The notes beneath the pieces are model-generated. The model saw only the letters and a list, made by a program, of their open reading frames with translations, had not been told where the DNA came from and ran no database searches. DNA of 7,337 nucleotides from Rhodothermia bacterium (lineage in GTDB: Bacteria; Bacteroidota; Rhodothermia; Rhodothermales; JABDKH01), in NCBI GenBank assembly GCA_030431165.1, contig JAUIJQ010000152.1:1-7337 (forward strand). Direction: 5' to 3'. The stretch's first letter is position 1, and every line of letters starts with the position of its first letter. Shown piece after piece: positions 1 through 5,754 of the stretch. The translations under genes and the position numbers were made by a program.

Positions 1-541
1 TGTTGATCCCGGTGACACGGCGCTGCTCGAGGACAACCTCGTTGACCGATTTGTGCTTGAGGAAATGAACGACGATCTGCACGACAAATTTGTTGTGACT
101 GACCCGTCCGATTCCTACCTGCGCATGGGGCAGATTGTAGACCGTCGTCAGCTACGCGAGGTCAACTCAGACCTCAAGCGTCGCGACGTTGCTCAGGTCC
201 AGGTTCGCGATACGCAACCTGCCGTTGCTGAGTCAATGCTTCTTGGTATCACGCAGGCTGCACTCTCAACTGACTCGTTTATCTCCGCGGCGTCATTCCA
301 GGAGACAACGAAGGTGTTGACGAATGCGTCGATACGGGCGAAGACTGACAACCTTTACGGTCTCAAGGAGAACGTGATTGTTGGTCACCTCATCCCGGCA
401 GGTACCGGACAACGTGAGTTCCGGAATCTGCTTGTCGGTTCGAAGACCGAACTGGCTGAGATGCAGGCAGCAACCGGCGGCGATGGCGAATCGGCGGATG
501 TTGCCCTCAACTCTCGGGTTGAGGCTGAAGCCGCTTCGTAG
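1..541 (+). CDS. rpoC: DNA-directed RNA polymerase subunit beta' (C-terminal fragment)
   Basis: This is the last 179 residues of the RNA polymerase beta' subunit, part of the catalytic core of transcription. The reading frame is open from the window edge (first full codon at position 2), so the true start lies upstream. The C-terminal signature is unmistakable: residues reading ESMLLGITQAAL, then STDSFISAASFQETTKVL, then LKENVIVGHLIPAGTG, which is the conserved block near the end of beta' that contacts the bridge-helix/trigger-loop region and the omega subunit. After it comes a short variable tail with IVGSK-like sequence (LLVGSKTEL) and an acidic, Ala-rich end. The LVGSK tail resembles Bacteroidota-type RpoC more than proteobacterial RpoC; this is my recollection of the family, not an alignment. 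The stop is TAG at 539-541, followed closely by a strong terminator, as expected for the end of an rpoBC operon. No frameshift is seen. Confidence 0.97.
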   Translation, partial: VDPGDTALLEDNLVDRFVLEEMNDDLHDKFVVTDPSDSYLRMGQIVDRRQLREVNSDLKRRDVAQVQVRDTQPAVAESMLLGITQAALSTDSFISAASFQETTKVLTNASIRAKTDNLYGLKENVIVGHLIPAGTGQREFRNLLVGSKTELAEMQAATGGDGESADVALNSRVEAEAAS

Positions 542-562
542 CCGGCGATCCAGCGATAGATC

Positions 563-604
563 ACAAGAAGGGGGTCGCGCAAGCGCACCCCCTTCTTTGT
601 TTTG
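563..604 (+). terminator. Rho-independent terminator of the rpoC operon
   Basis: Just after the rpoC stop, the arms aagaagggggt (565-575) and acccccttctt (587-597) are perfectly complementary. They enclose an inner cgc/gcg stem capped by GCAA, a GNRA-type tetraloop (579-582), with one unpaired c at 586. The stem is followed by a T-rich run (ttgtttt, 597-603). This is a classic intrinsic terminator for plus-strand transcription. The same stem forms on the minus strand, where it could also stop pepT transcripts, but the T tract there is poor. Confidence 0.88.
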
Positions 605-621
605 TGCAAACATCCGGAATG

Positions 622-645
622 AAGCGGCCGGCGTACGCCGCTTCG
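622..645 (-). terminator. Hairpin just downstream of pepT, possible transcript 3' end
   Basis: The arms gaagcggc (622-629) and gccgcttc (638-645) are perfectly complementary 8-mers around an 8-nt loop. The overlapping decamer ggcgtacgcc (631-640) is itself a perfect palindrome, so alternative foldings exist. The hairpin begins about 10 nt past the pepT stop codon in pepT's direction. No U-rich tract follows on that strand, so it may be an RNA 3'-end stabiliser or an incomplete terminator that works with the stronger stem at 563-604. Assigning it to pepT is an inference from position. Confidence 0.4.
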
Positions 646-655
646 ATAGCAAGGC

Positions 656-1903
656 TCAATCGGCGGCCCATCGGGCGAGCAGCGCCTTGGTATACAACAA
701 CGACCGCTCAAGACTCTGCACAGTGTTCCACTCGTAGACACTGTGGTAGTCGTGCCCGCCGTTGAAGACGTTCGGCGTTGGGAGCCCCATCGCAGACAGG
801 CGGGCGCCGTCAGTGCCTCCTCTGATCTTGCGCGTCTGAAGACTGACTCCCATGGCACGGGCAGCATCAATCGCGTACGTGATGGCCCTATCGTCAACGC
901 GCTCGATGTATTCGCGCATGTTTTCGTATTCGTCCTCAATCGACACGGTGACACCCAGTCCGGGGTGTCGTGCCTGGAGTTGAGCCGCCAGCTTGTTGAC
1001 GATGTCTTTGCGCTGTTGCATTCCGTGCTTGTCAAAATCGCGCAGCAGCATCGCAACGCGTGCGCTATCAGATGACGGTGCATCGATCAGGCGCACGTAG
1101 TAGAATCCGTCGTCTCCCGATGTGTTTTCCGGCCGTTCGTTCGGGAGGCTCGTGACGAACGAGGCGGCCGCCGTTGCAGCATTAATCATGATCCCCGTGG
1201 CGTACCCCGGATGGACCATGCGGCCGGTGAACGTAATTGTAGCGCGGGCGGCATTGAAGGTATCAGTGTACACAGTGTCGATGTCGCTACCGTCGAGTGT
1301 GTATCCGATTTGTGCGCGTACCTCACTCATGTCAATCTTGTCGACCCCGCGACCAATCTCTTCATCGACCGTGAAGACGAGCCGGACTTCGGGGCGCGAA
1401 TCGGCATTCGATTGCAGACCGTCTTCGGCCAGCTGCATCATGATGGCGACGCCGGCTTTGTCGTCGCTTCCGAGCAACGTTGTGCCATCCGATGTGATCA
1501 GGTTGTGGCCAACGAAACGCTTCAGGTCAGCGCGCTCGGCCGGATCCAAAACCACGTCGGGGTTGCCGGGCAGTCGAACCGGCTGTCCGTCAAATGGGCC
1601 GTGCACCATCGGCTTGACGTTGTCGCCGGGGGCGTCTGGTGAAGTGTCCAGGTGGGCGAAAAGCGCGACGGGCGGAGCGGCAGTACCGGCGCCGAGAGCC
1701 GGCAGCGTGGCATAGACGTACCCATTGTCGTCGTGCAGTACGTTTGAGGCCCCCAGGTCGCGCAGCTCCCGTGCGAGCATTGCTCCGAGGACAAGCTGTC
1801 CTTCACTCGAAGGGGTCGCGGCGGACTCGGGATCAGCCGTTGTATCTACCGAGACGTACCTTAGAAACCGGTTGACTACGCCGGGTAACTGGGATTGTAA
1901 CAT
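656..1903 (-). CDS. pepT: Peptidase T (tripeptide aminopeptidase, M20 family)
   Basis: This is a 415-residue cytoplasmic di-zinc aminopeptidase that removes the N-terminal residue from tripeptides, close to the length of E. coli PepT (408). All expected M20 sites are present: metal ligand H84 and catalytic-support D86 in FAHLDTSPD, bridging D147 in LLGSDDKAG, catalytic E181 and ligand E182 in VDEEIGRG, D204 in TLDGS, H231 in VHPG of the dimerisation lid domain, the GGTDG substrate loop (362-366), and final ligand H387 in GGHDYHS. Roles are assigned by comparison with E. coli PepT (H78, D80, D140, E173, E174, D196, H379). The ATG at 1901-1903 was chosen because the protein then begins MLQSQLPGVVNRFLRYVSVDT, matching the PepT N-terminus (LLERFLNYVSLDT in E. 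coli). The frame stays open to 2434, but that extension has no family similarity and lies antisense to the DUF4097 gene. No clear Shine-Dalgarno precedes the start. The gene is convergent with rpoC and divergent from the DUF4097 gene, so it is probably monocistronic. Confidence 0.95.
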   Translation of the reverse strand: MLQSQLPGVVNRFLRYVSVDTTADPESAATPSSEGQLVLGAMLARELRDLGASNVLHDDNGYVYATLPALGAGTAAPPVALFAHLDTSPDAPGDNVKPMVHGPFDGQPVRLPGNPDVVLDPAERADLKRFVGHNLITSDGTTLLGSDDKAGVAIMMQLAEDGLQSNADSRPEVRLVFTVDEEIGRGVDKIDMSEVRAQIGYTLDGSDIDTVYTDTFNAARATITFTGRMVHPGYATGIMINAATAAASFVTSLPNERPENTSGDDGFYYVRLIDAPSSDSARVAMLLRDFDKHGMQQRKDIVNKLAAQLQARHPGLGVTVSIEDEYENMREYIERVDDRAITYAIDAARAMGVSLQTRKIRGGTDGARLSAMGLPTPNVFNGGHDYHSVYEWNTVQSLERSLLYTKALLARWAAD

Positions 1904-1954
1904 TGTTCTGGTCAGCTCGTAGGCGCGATTAGGCCCCAAAAAAGGTCGAAACAG

Positions 1955-1983
1955 GAAATATGGATCGGTTCTCAACCGACAAA
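1955..1983 (-). promoter_or_regulatory. Candidate pepT promoter (TTTG / TATTTC)
   Basis: On the minus strand a TTTG (complement of 1980-1983) is followed 19 nt later by TATTTC (complement of 1955-1960). This resembles the Bacteroidota -33/-7 arrangement (TTTG, about 19-20 nt, TAnnTTTG), although only part of the -7 element matches. Read as a sigma70-like site it would be TTGTCG with a 16-nt spacer before TATTTC. The start point would leave a leader of roughly 45 nt before the pepT ATG. The assignment is weak and rests on pattern and position only. Confidence 0.3.
1965..1979. repeat. Perfect inverted repeat in the pepT / DUF4097 divergent intergenic region
   Basis: The sequence tcggtt-ctc-aaccga has 6-bp arms complementary without mismatch around a 3-nt centre. 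It lies 15 nt before the first possible ATG of the DUF4097 gene and between the two elements of the candidate pepT promoter on the other strand. That placement fits a protein-binding operator or a small 5'-leader hairpin. No regulator gene adjoins it, so what binds it is unknown. Confidence 0.45.
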
Positions 1984-1994
1984 CGCCCAAAACG

Positions 1995-2966
1995 ATGGCT
2001 AATACAATGGAGACGACGGGTGGAATGACGGGCAGAACGCGGAGTATCGCTGTAGCGCTTGTCGCCGCGGTGCTTGCGGTCTTCTCGAACACGGCTGTAG
2101 CAGCCAGTGCCGAAGCCCCCACGCCAAAGGTCGTTACCATTGATATTACGGATACCGTCAAGAAGACGTTTAAGGTTGAGCGCGGTGGTGAGCTGGAAAT
2201 CGAGGCCGATCGCGGCAACGTTGAGGTACGAAACTTCGACGGCGATGAAGTCCGAATCACCGTGGAACGCACCGTGTCAGTTGATCGCGCAGACGAGGCG
2301 AAGGATATCCTCGAACTGCACAAGCTCGACATGTCCAAGAAGGGTGACGCCGTTATCGTGTCTTCGCGTGTCGAGGAGCGGCGCTTCAAATTCAGAGACT
2401 GGCGTGGCGACGACAAGCTGCGTATCCGGATCATCGTCGAAGTGCCGACGCAGTTTCACGTTGTTGCGACCACCGCAGCCGGCAATGTTGACGTCGATGG
2501 GCTCGAAGGAGAGTTGGACGTGCGTAGTGGCGCCGGCAACGTGACGATCGGCGATGTGCGTGGCGAAGTATCCGTCATTACCGGCTCCGGCAACGTCGAG
2601 CTTGGTCATGTTGTCGGGCCGATCACGGTGCACAGCGGTGCGGGTAATGTGGAGCTTCGCGGTGCAGCCGGTACGACAGAGGTATCCACCGGTGCAGGAG
2701 ATGTCAGGGCGTTCATCGCAGAGCAGCCCCTCGATGACTCTGAATTCGTGACTGGTGCCGGGAACGTGACGGTCTACCTGGCCGACAACATCGGCGTCAG
2801 CGTGGACGCAATGGCACGTGGCAACTGCACGACCGATTTCCCGCTCCGGGTTGAAGGGCGCTGGATGCTCAAGAAGCTTGAGGGTGAACTCAATGGAGGA
2901 GGCCCTGAGCTTGCAATGAAGTCCGCCATAGGAAACGTTTCCCTGATGCGGATGCGCGGCCGCTAG
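1995..2966 (+). CDS. Secreted DUF4097 family beta-solenoid protein
   Basis: This is a 323-residue exported protein of unknown biochemical function, of the DUF4097/putative adhesin type (Pfam PF13349 by recognition, not by search). A signal peptide is clear: MTGRTR, a hydrophobic core SIAVALVAAVLAVF (residues 17-30), and AVA (34-36) or ASA (37-39) cleavage sites. The mature protein starts with beta-rich sequence, then a charged region (about 95-140), then a ladder of G-x-G-N-V motifs whose central Gly falls at residues 163, 181, 199, 217 and 235, exactly 18 apart, and then 256. This is a right-handed beta-helix pattern. The end (DFPLRVEGRW...LEGELNGGGPEL...IGNVSL) is the usual closing block of the family. 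There are no Cys pairs, lipobox or catalytic motif. The start is ambiguous: ATG at 1995, 2007 or 2025 are in frame, none with a well-spaced Shine-Dalgarno. Starting at 2025 gives the most compact signal peptide. Location is envelope or extracellular by inference. Confidence 0.88.
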   Translation: MANTMETTGGMTGRTRSIAVALVAAVLAVFSNTAVAASAEAPTPKVVTIDITDTVKKTFKVERGGELEIEADRGNVEVRNFDGDEVRITVERTVSVDRADEAKDILELHKLDMSKKGDAVIVSSRVEERRFKFRDWRGDDKLRIRIIVEVPTQFHVVATTAAGNVDVDGLEGELDVRSGAGNVTIGDVRGEVSVITGSGNVELGHVVGPITVHSGAGNVELRGAAGTTEVSTGAGDVRAFIAEQPLDDSEFVTGAGNVTVYLADNIGVSVDAMARGNCTTDFPLRVEGRWMLKKLEGELNGGGPELAMKSAIGNVSLMRMRGR

Positions 2967-3160
2967 CCTTCGCCCGCTTTTGCGCACCTGTTCTCAGCGC
3001 GCTTGTCCTCAGCACGCGTGGCCTCAGCACGCCTGGCCTCAGCACGCCTGGCCTCAGCATCCTTTCAACGGCAGCACGCTGATCTATAAGATTTGGGCGT
3101 ATCTGCGCGTGCCTGAGAAAAAGCCGGAACTCGACTTGTACTTGTGCGGTTTGCATCCGT
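2967..3160. other. Noncoding stretch between the DUF4097 gene and the tetR promoter
   Basis: This stretch contains the 15-bp tandem repeat (listed separately) and about 100 bp of unremarkable sequence after it. I see no convincing terminator for the DUF4097 gene and no RNA gene. Short frames crossing the repeat (TTG at 2980 to 3228 on plus; 3156 to 2890 on minus) encode only the low-complexity repeat plus unrelated sequence and overlap neighbouring genes, so I do not call them. Confidence 0.6.
2993..3060. repeat. 15-bp tandem repeat, about 4.5 copies
   Basis: Units begin at 2993, 3008, 3023, 3038 and 3053, exactly 15 bp apart. The third and fourth are identical (ctcagcacgcctggc). The second differs by one base (cgtggc for cctggc). 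The first is diverged (ctcagcgcgcttgtc), and the fifth breaks off after ctcagca. Divergence at the edges with identity in the middle is typical of a minisatellite growing by slippage or unequal crossing-over. It lies 27 nt past the DUF4097 stop codon and outside any credible gene. Confidence 0.92.
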
Positions 3161-3180
3161 ACTTAACACTGTTAAGTTCA
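3150..3180 (+). promoter_or_regulatory. Candidate promoter of the tetR-fadD-fadN operon
   Basis: TTTG at 3150-3153 is followed 19 nt later by TAAGTTCA (3173-3180). This matches the TA and TT of the Bacteroidota -7 element (TAnnTTTG) at the expected spacing. Transcription would begin near 3187, giving a very short leader before the TTG/GTG start at 3198/3201. The palindromic operator at 3161-3177 lies between and into these elements, as expected for a repressor-controlled promoter. The match is partial and the call depends on the organism being Bacteroidota-like. Confidence 0.38.
3161..3177. promoter_or_regulatory. Palindromic operator, likely bound by the adjacent TetR regulator
   Basis: The 17-bp sequence acttaacactgttaagt is a perfect palindrome with 8-bp arms (acttaaca / tgttaagt) around one central base. 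It stands out as AT-rich against GC-richer surroundings. It is 20 nt upstream of the first possible start codon of the TetR gene. TetR dimers commonly bind 15-20 bp palindromes at their own promoter, so autoregulation of the operon is the natural reading. The palindrome is directly visible; the binding partner is inferred. Confidence 0.75.
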
Positions 3181-3197
3181 TGTAAACCGGTGCTCGG

Positions 3198-3806
3198 TTG
3201 GTGCAGGGCAGTAGCCATAACGTCGTAGAGAAGGACGATCGCGACCTTCGGACGCTCATTCTTGACCGGGCGTCCCGGCTTCTCGTCGAAGACGGATATA
3301 GCGGCATCTCCATGCGGAAGATCGCCCAGGCCATCGGCTACTCCGCAACCACTATCTATCACCAGTTCGGCAGCAAAGACGGCCTTTTCCACGCACTTGT
3401 GGAGGAGGGTATGGATCGGTTGGCGCGCTACCTGGATCAGGCAAAAGGAGACGGACTGGCAGCACTGTGCAGGGCGTACGTCAACTTTGGTCTCGAGAAT
3501 CGCGAGTACTACGAGATCATGTTTCTGGTAACACCCGATTCGGTAGACCGATACCCGATACACAAGTACCGACGAGCCCGCCGAAACCTCGACCTGTTTG
3601 CCGAAGCCGTGGCTGACGTCCTTGGGGCGCCATCAACCGATTTGCAGTACGTACGGTCTGAGGCAACGACGGTGTGGGCCGCACTGCATGGCATCGTAGC
3701 GCTTATTGTCGCAGGGCGTATTGATCGTGGCATTGGTGAGGAGCAATTTGTGGTCGGGTCGATACGGCGTATCGTAGGCGCTTACTCATCAGGCGCGCTG
3801 GCATGA
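3198..3806 (+). CDS. TetR/AcrR family transcriptional regulator (WHG-type C-terminal domain)
   Basis: This is a 202-residue one-component regulator. The N-terminal TetR DNA-binding domain covers about residues 14-62: LRTLILDRASRLLVEDGYSGISMRKIAQAIG, then the recognition helix YSATTIYHQFGSKDGLF, which is the canonical helix-turn-helix and following helix. The C-terminal ligand domain (about 80-195) contains W160-x3-H164-G165, the motif that names the WHG/TetR_C_33 domain. The frame has a stop at 3183-3185, and the only in-frame ATG (3312) lies inside the helix-turn-helix, so translation must start at TTG 3198 or, more likely, GTG 3201. Neither has a clear Shine-Dalgarno. It sits directly upstream of, and overlaps, an acyl-CoA synthetase gene and has a palindromic operator at its promoter, so it probably represses the fatty-acid degradation operon and is released by an acyl-CoA. 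That ligand is a guess by analogy with FadR- and PsrA-type TetR proteins. Confidence 0.93.
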   Translation: MVQGSSHNVVEKDDRDLRTLILDRASRLLVEDGYSGISMRKIAQAIGYSATTIYHQFGSKDGLFHALVEEGMDRLARYLDQAKGDGLAALCRAYVNFGLENREYYEIMFLVTPDSVDRYPIHKYRRARRNLDLFAEAVADVLGAPSTDLQYVRSEATTVWAALHGIVALIVAGRIDRGIGEEQFVVGSIRRIVGAYSSGALA

Positions 3807-5677
3807 CGGATTTGAAAGTACATACCGCGCCACCCGACTCAGGCGTCGCGTCACTAGGCCGCACCTTGCCCGGCTTGCTGTATGGCGCCGTTGAGACGTG
3901 GGGCAACGCGGTAACGCTGTCTGATCGACGCGACGGTGCGTGGGTGTCTATTGGGCTCGACGACTTTCGGCGCCGCGCGGAAGCGCTTGCAATCGGCCTG
4001 CTCGGCCTCGGATTGGCCCGAGGCGATCGCGTCGCTCTTTTTATGGAAAGCGATGTCGACTTCTGTCTCGCAGACATGGCCTGCCTGATCGCGGGCCTCG
4101 TGGATGTCCCGATCTATCTCACGCACACGAACGACAGCATCGCGTATGTGATTGAGCACTCCGGCGCTCGAACACTGGTCCTCTCGAATAATGAGCAGCT
4201 GCGGCGCGTCGGTGCAGCCATGGACGGAGGTGCTCTTGATGCGTTTGTCGTGGCATCCGATTCTTTGCCTCTCGACGCCGGATTGTCGACGCCGGTGCAT
4301 CGCATGGCCGACCTTGAGATACAGGGCCGCTCATCGTTTGCGGACGATGACCTGCTCGGAACGCAGATCCGATCGATGCTCGATGCGATCCAGCCCGGTG
4401 ATCTTGCAACACTTATCTACACAAGCGGCACCACCGGGGTCCCCAAAGGGGTAATGCTGTCGCACGAGAACATCTCCTTTGATGCTCTTACATCCTTTTC
4501 CGGAATGAAGGGGTACCGGCGAGGGCCGACGGGCGAGATCAGCATGTCGTTCCTGCCACTGACACACGTGTTTGCGCGAGCGCTGTACTACGGCTTCATT
4601 GACGCAGGGAACTCGATCTTCTTCTCGACTCCCGATGCGATTGGCGACGACCTCAAAGATGTGAGTCCGACCGTTTTTGCGGCGGTGCCGCGCGTGATTG
4701 AGAAGGTTTATGCCCGGTTCCTCGAACGCGGTGCGGTCCTGCCACAGCCCAAACGGGGCATCTTCGAGTGGGCGCTGCGTCTCGCGAGGGCATATCGCGT
4801 AGGGGAGCCCCCACGTGGTCTCTACCGCGTCAAGCTGGCCATCGCTGATCGGCTTGTCTATGCAAAGTGGCGCGAAGGCCTCGGGGACGCCGTGCGATAC
4901 GTCATTTGCGGCGGCGCCGCACTTAGCGCTGAATTGGCAAACATCTTTGCCGCGGCCGGGATTCCGATCCTGCAAGGCTACGGGTTAACCGAGACGAGCC
5001 CTGTCATCGCGTTTAACCGGCCGCACATGAACCGGGCCGGAACGGTCGGGCTGCCTATTCCCGGTGTCGAAGTTGCGATTGCTGAGGATGGTGAAATCGT
5101 GACGCGGGGCCCGCACATCATGCTCGGCTACTACGAGGATCCGGACAAAACGAGTGCGGTCATCGACAGCGACGGCTGGTTCCACACCGGTGATATCGGA
5201 GAGTTCGACGATGCCGGCTACCTGAGGATCACGGATCGTAAGAAAGATCTCTTCAAGCTGTCCACGGGCAAGTACGTGATGCCACAGCCACTGGAGCATC
5301 GACTCGCTGCCGAGGCGCTGATTGATCAGGCCGTGGTGCTAGGTATCGGACGCAAGTACTGCACCGCACTCATTTTCCCAAGCGAGTCGGCACTCCGCAC
5401 GCTGGCTCGGACGTACGGCCTTCCGACCGACCTGCCGCTACCGGACTACTTTGAGAATCCGCGCGTTCGTCAGCGCTTTCAGCAACTGGTCGACAAGGCA
5501 AATGGAGGCATGGACCACTGGTCCACAATCAAGCGCTTTGCTCTCATTGATGAGCCGCTGTCGGTCGAGAGTGGACTGCTTACACCAACGCTCAAGGTTA
5601 AGCGCGCTGCGTTGGCGCAAAGATTTGAATCCGAGATCGATCAGCTCTACGCGCAGGAAGATCGTTCGGACAACTGA
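3803..5677 (+). CDS. Long-chain fatty acid--CoA ligase (AMP-forming, COG1022/FAA1 type)
   Basis: This 624-residue enzyme converts fatty acid, ATP and CoA to acyl-CoA, AMP and PPi, the entry step of beta-oxidation. All adenylate-forming motifs are present in order: P-loop YTSGTTGVPKG (206-216), LPLTHVFAR (251-259), CGGAALS (369-375), adenine-binding QGYGLTETSP (391-400), FHTGDIG with ribose-binding D464, hinge ITDRKKDLFKLSTGK (476-490), and the catalytic lysine of the C-terminal domain, probably K598 in TPTLKVKR. The long linker and the DLFKLSTGKYV hinge place it with the eukaryote-like FAA1/ACSL-type synthetases rather than short acetyl-CoA synthetases, and the length fits that family. It has no signal peptide or clear membrane helix and is probably cytoplasmic or peripheral. 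The ATG overlaps the TetR stop codon (ATGA, 3803-3806), indicating translational coupling. Exact chain-length preference cannot be read from sequence. Confidence 0.95.
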   Translation: MTDLKVHTAPPDSGVASLGRTLPGLLYGAVETWGNAVTLSDRRDGAWVSIGLDDFRRRAEALAIGLLGLGLARGDRVALFMESDVDFCLADMACLIAGLVDVPIYLTHTNDSIAYVIEHSGARTLVLSNNEQLRRVGAAMDGGALDAFVVASDSLPLDAGLSTPVHRMADLEIQGRSSFADDDLLGTQIRSMLDAIQPGDLATLIYTSGTTGVPKGVMLSHENISFDALTSFSGMKGYRRGPTGEISMSFLPLTHVFARALYYGFIDAGNSIFFSTPDAIGDDLKDVSPTVFAAVPRVIEKVYARFLERGAVLPQPKRGIFEWALRLARAYRVGEPPRGLYRVKLAIADRLVYAKWREGLGDAVRYVICGGAALSAELANIFAAAGIPILQGYGLTETSPVIAFNRPHMNRAGTVGLPIPGVEVAIAEDGEIVTRGPHIMLGYYEDPDKTSAVIDSDGWFHTGDIGEFDDAGYLRITDRKKDLFKLSTGKYVMPQPLEHRLAAEALIDQAVVLGIGRKYCTALIFPSESALRTLARTYGLPTDLPLPDYFENPRVRQRFQQLVDKANGGMDHWSTIKRFALIDEPLSVESGLLTPTLKVKRAALAQRFESEIDQLYAQEDRSDN

Positions 5678-5745
5678 TGCCGGTTCGACTGTCAGAACTG
5701 TAACCCGTGACAACCAAGACTTTCAAGATGATCGCTTCACAGCCT

Positions 5746-5751
5746 GGGGAA
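5746..5751 (+). promoter_or_regulatory. Ribosome-binding site of the fadN-like gene
   Basis: The purine run ggggaa ends 3 nt before the ATG at 5755 and is the clearest Shine-Dalgarno-like sequence in the window. It favours ATG 5755 over the in-frame ATG at 5728, which has no purine run and would add nine residues (MIASQPGEI) not expected before the Rossmann fold. Confidence 0.55.
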
Positions 5752-5754
5752 ATA

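Noticed and set aside
385..1083. A long minus-strand frame (232 codons) across the pepT 3' end and rpoC tail
   Set aside because: It overlaps two certain genes, has low-complexity Ser/Thr/Arg composition and crosses the terminator. It is a frame shadow.
1122..1715. A plus-strand open frame of 197 codons antisense to pepT
   Set aside because: The composition (Ser, Arg, Pro-rich) is typical of the complement of a GC-rich gene, and no recognisable domain is present.
1904..2434. The pepT reading frame stays open for 177 more codons upstream, which would give a 592-residue protein
   Set aside because: The extension is Ser/Arg-rich with no PepT similarity, lies antisense to the well-supported DUF4097 gene, and its hydrophobic patch is only the complement of that gene's signal peptide. 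The normal PepT N-terminus starts at 1903.
2277..2987. A minus-strand frame of 236 codons antisense to the DUF4097 gene
   Set aside because: His/Cys/Arg-rich sequence without any domain. The plus-strand gene has a signal peptide and family motifs.
2993..3060. The tandem repeat as a CRISPR array
   Set aside because: Units are 15 bp and directly adjacent, with no spacers and no cas genes.
2890..3156. A minus-strand frame whose LRPGV-like pentamers look like a pentapeptide-repeat protein
   Set aside because: The pentamers are just the translation of the 15-bp DNA repeat. They do not fit the A(D/N)Lxx pentapeptide pattern, and the frame overlaps the DUF4097 3' end.
2980..3228. A small plus-strand frame with QHAWP repeats
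   Set aside because: TTG start without a ribosome-binding site; it runs through the operator and promoter into the TetR gene in another frame.
5678..5754. A possible terminator or second operator between the synthetase and fadN genes
   Set aside because: Only scattered 4-bp complementary words are visible, with no stable stem or T tract.
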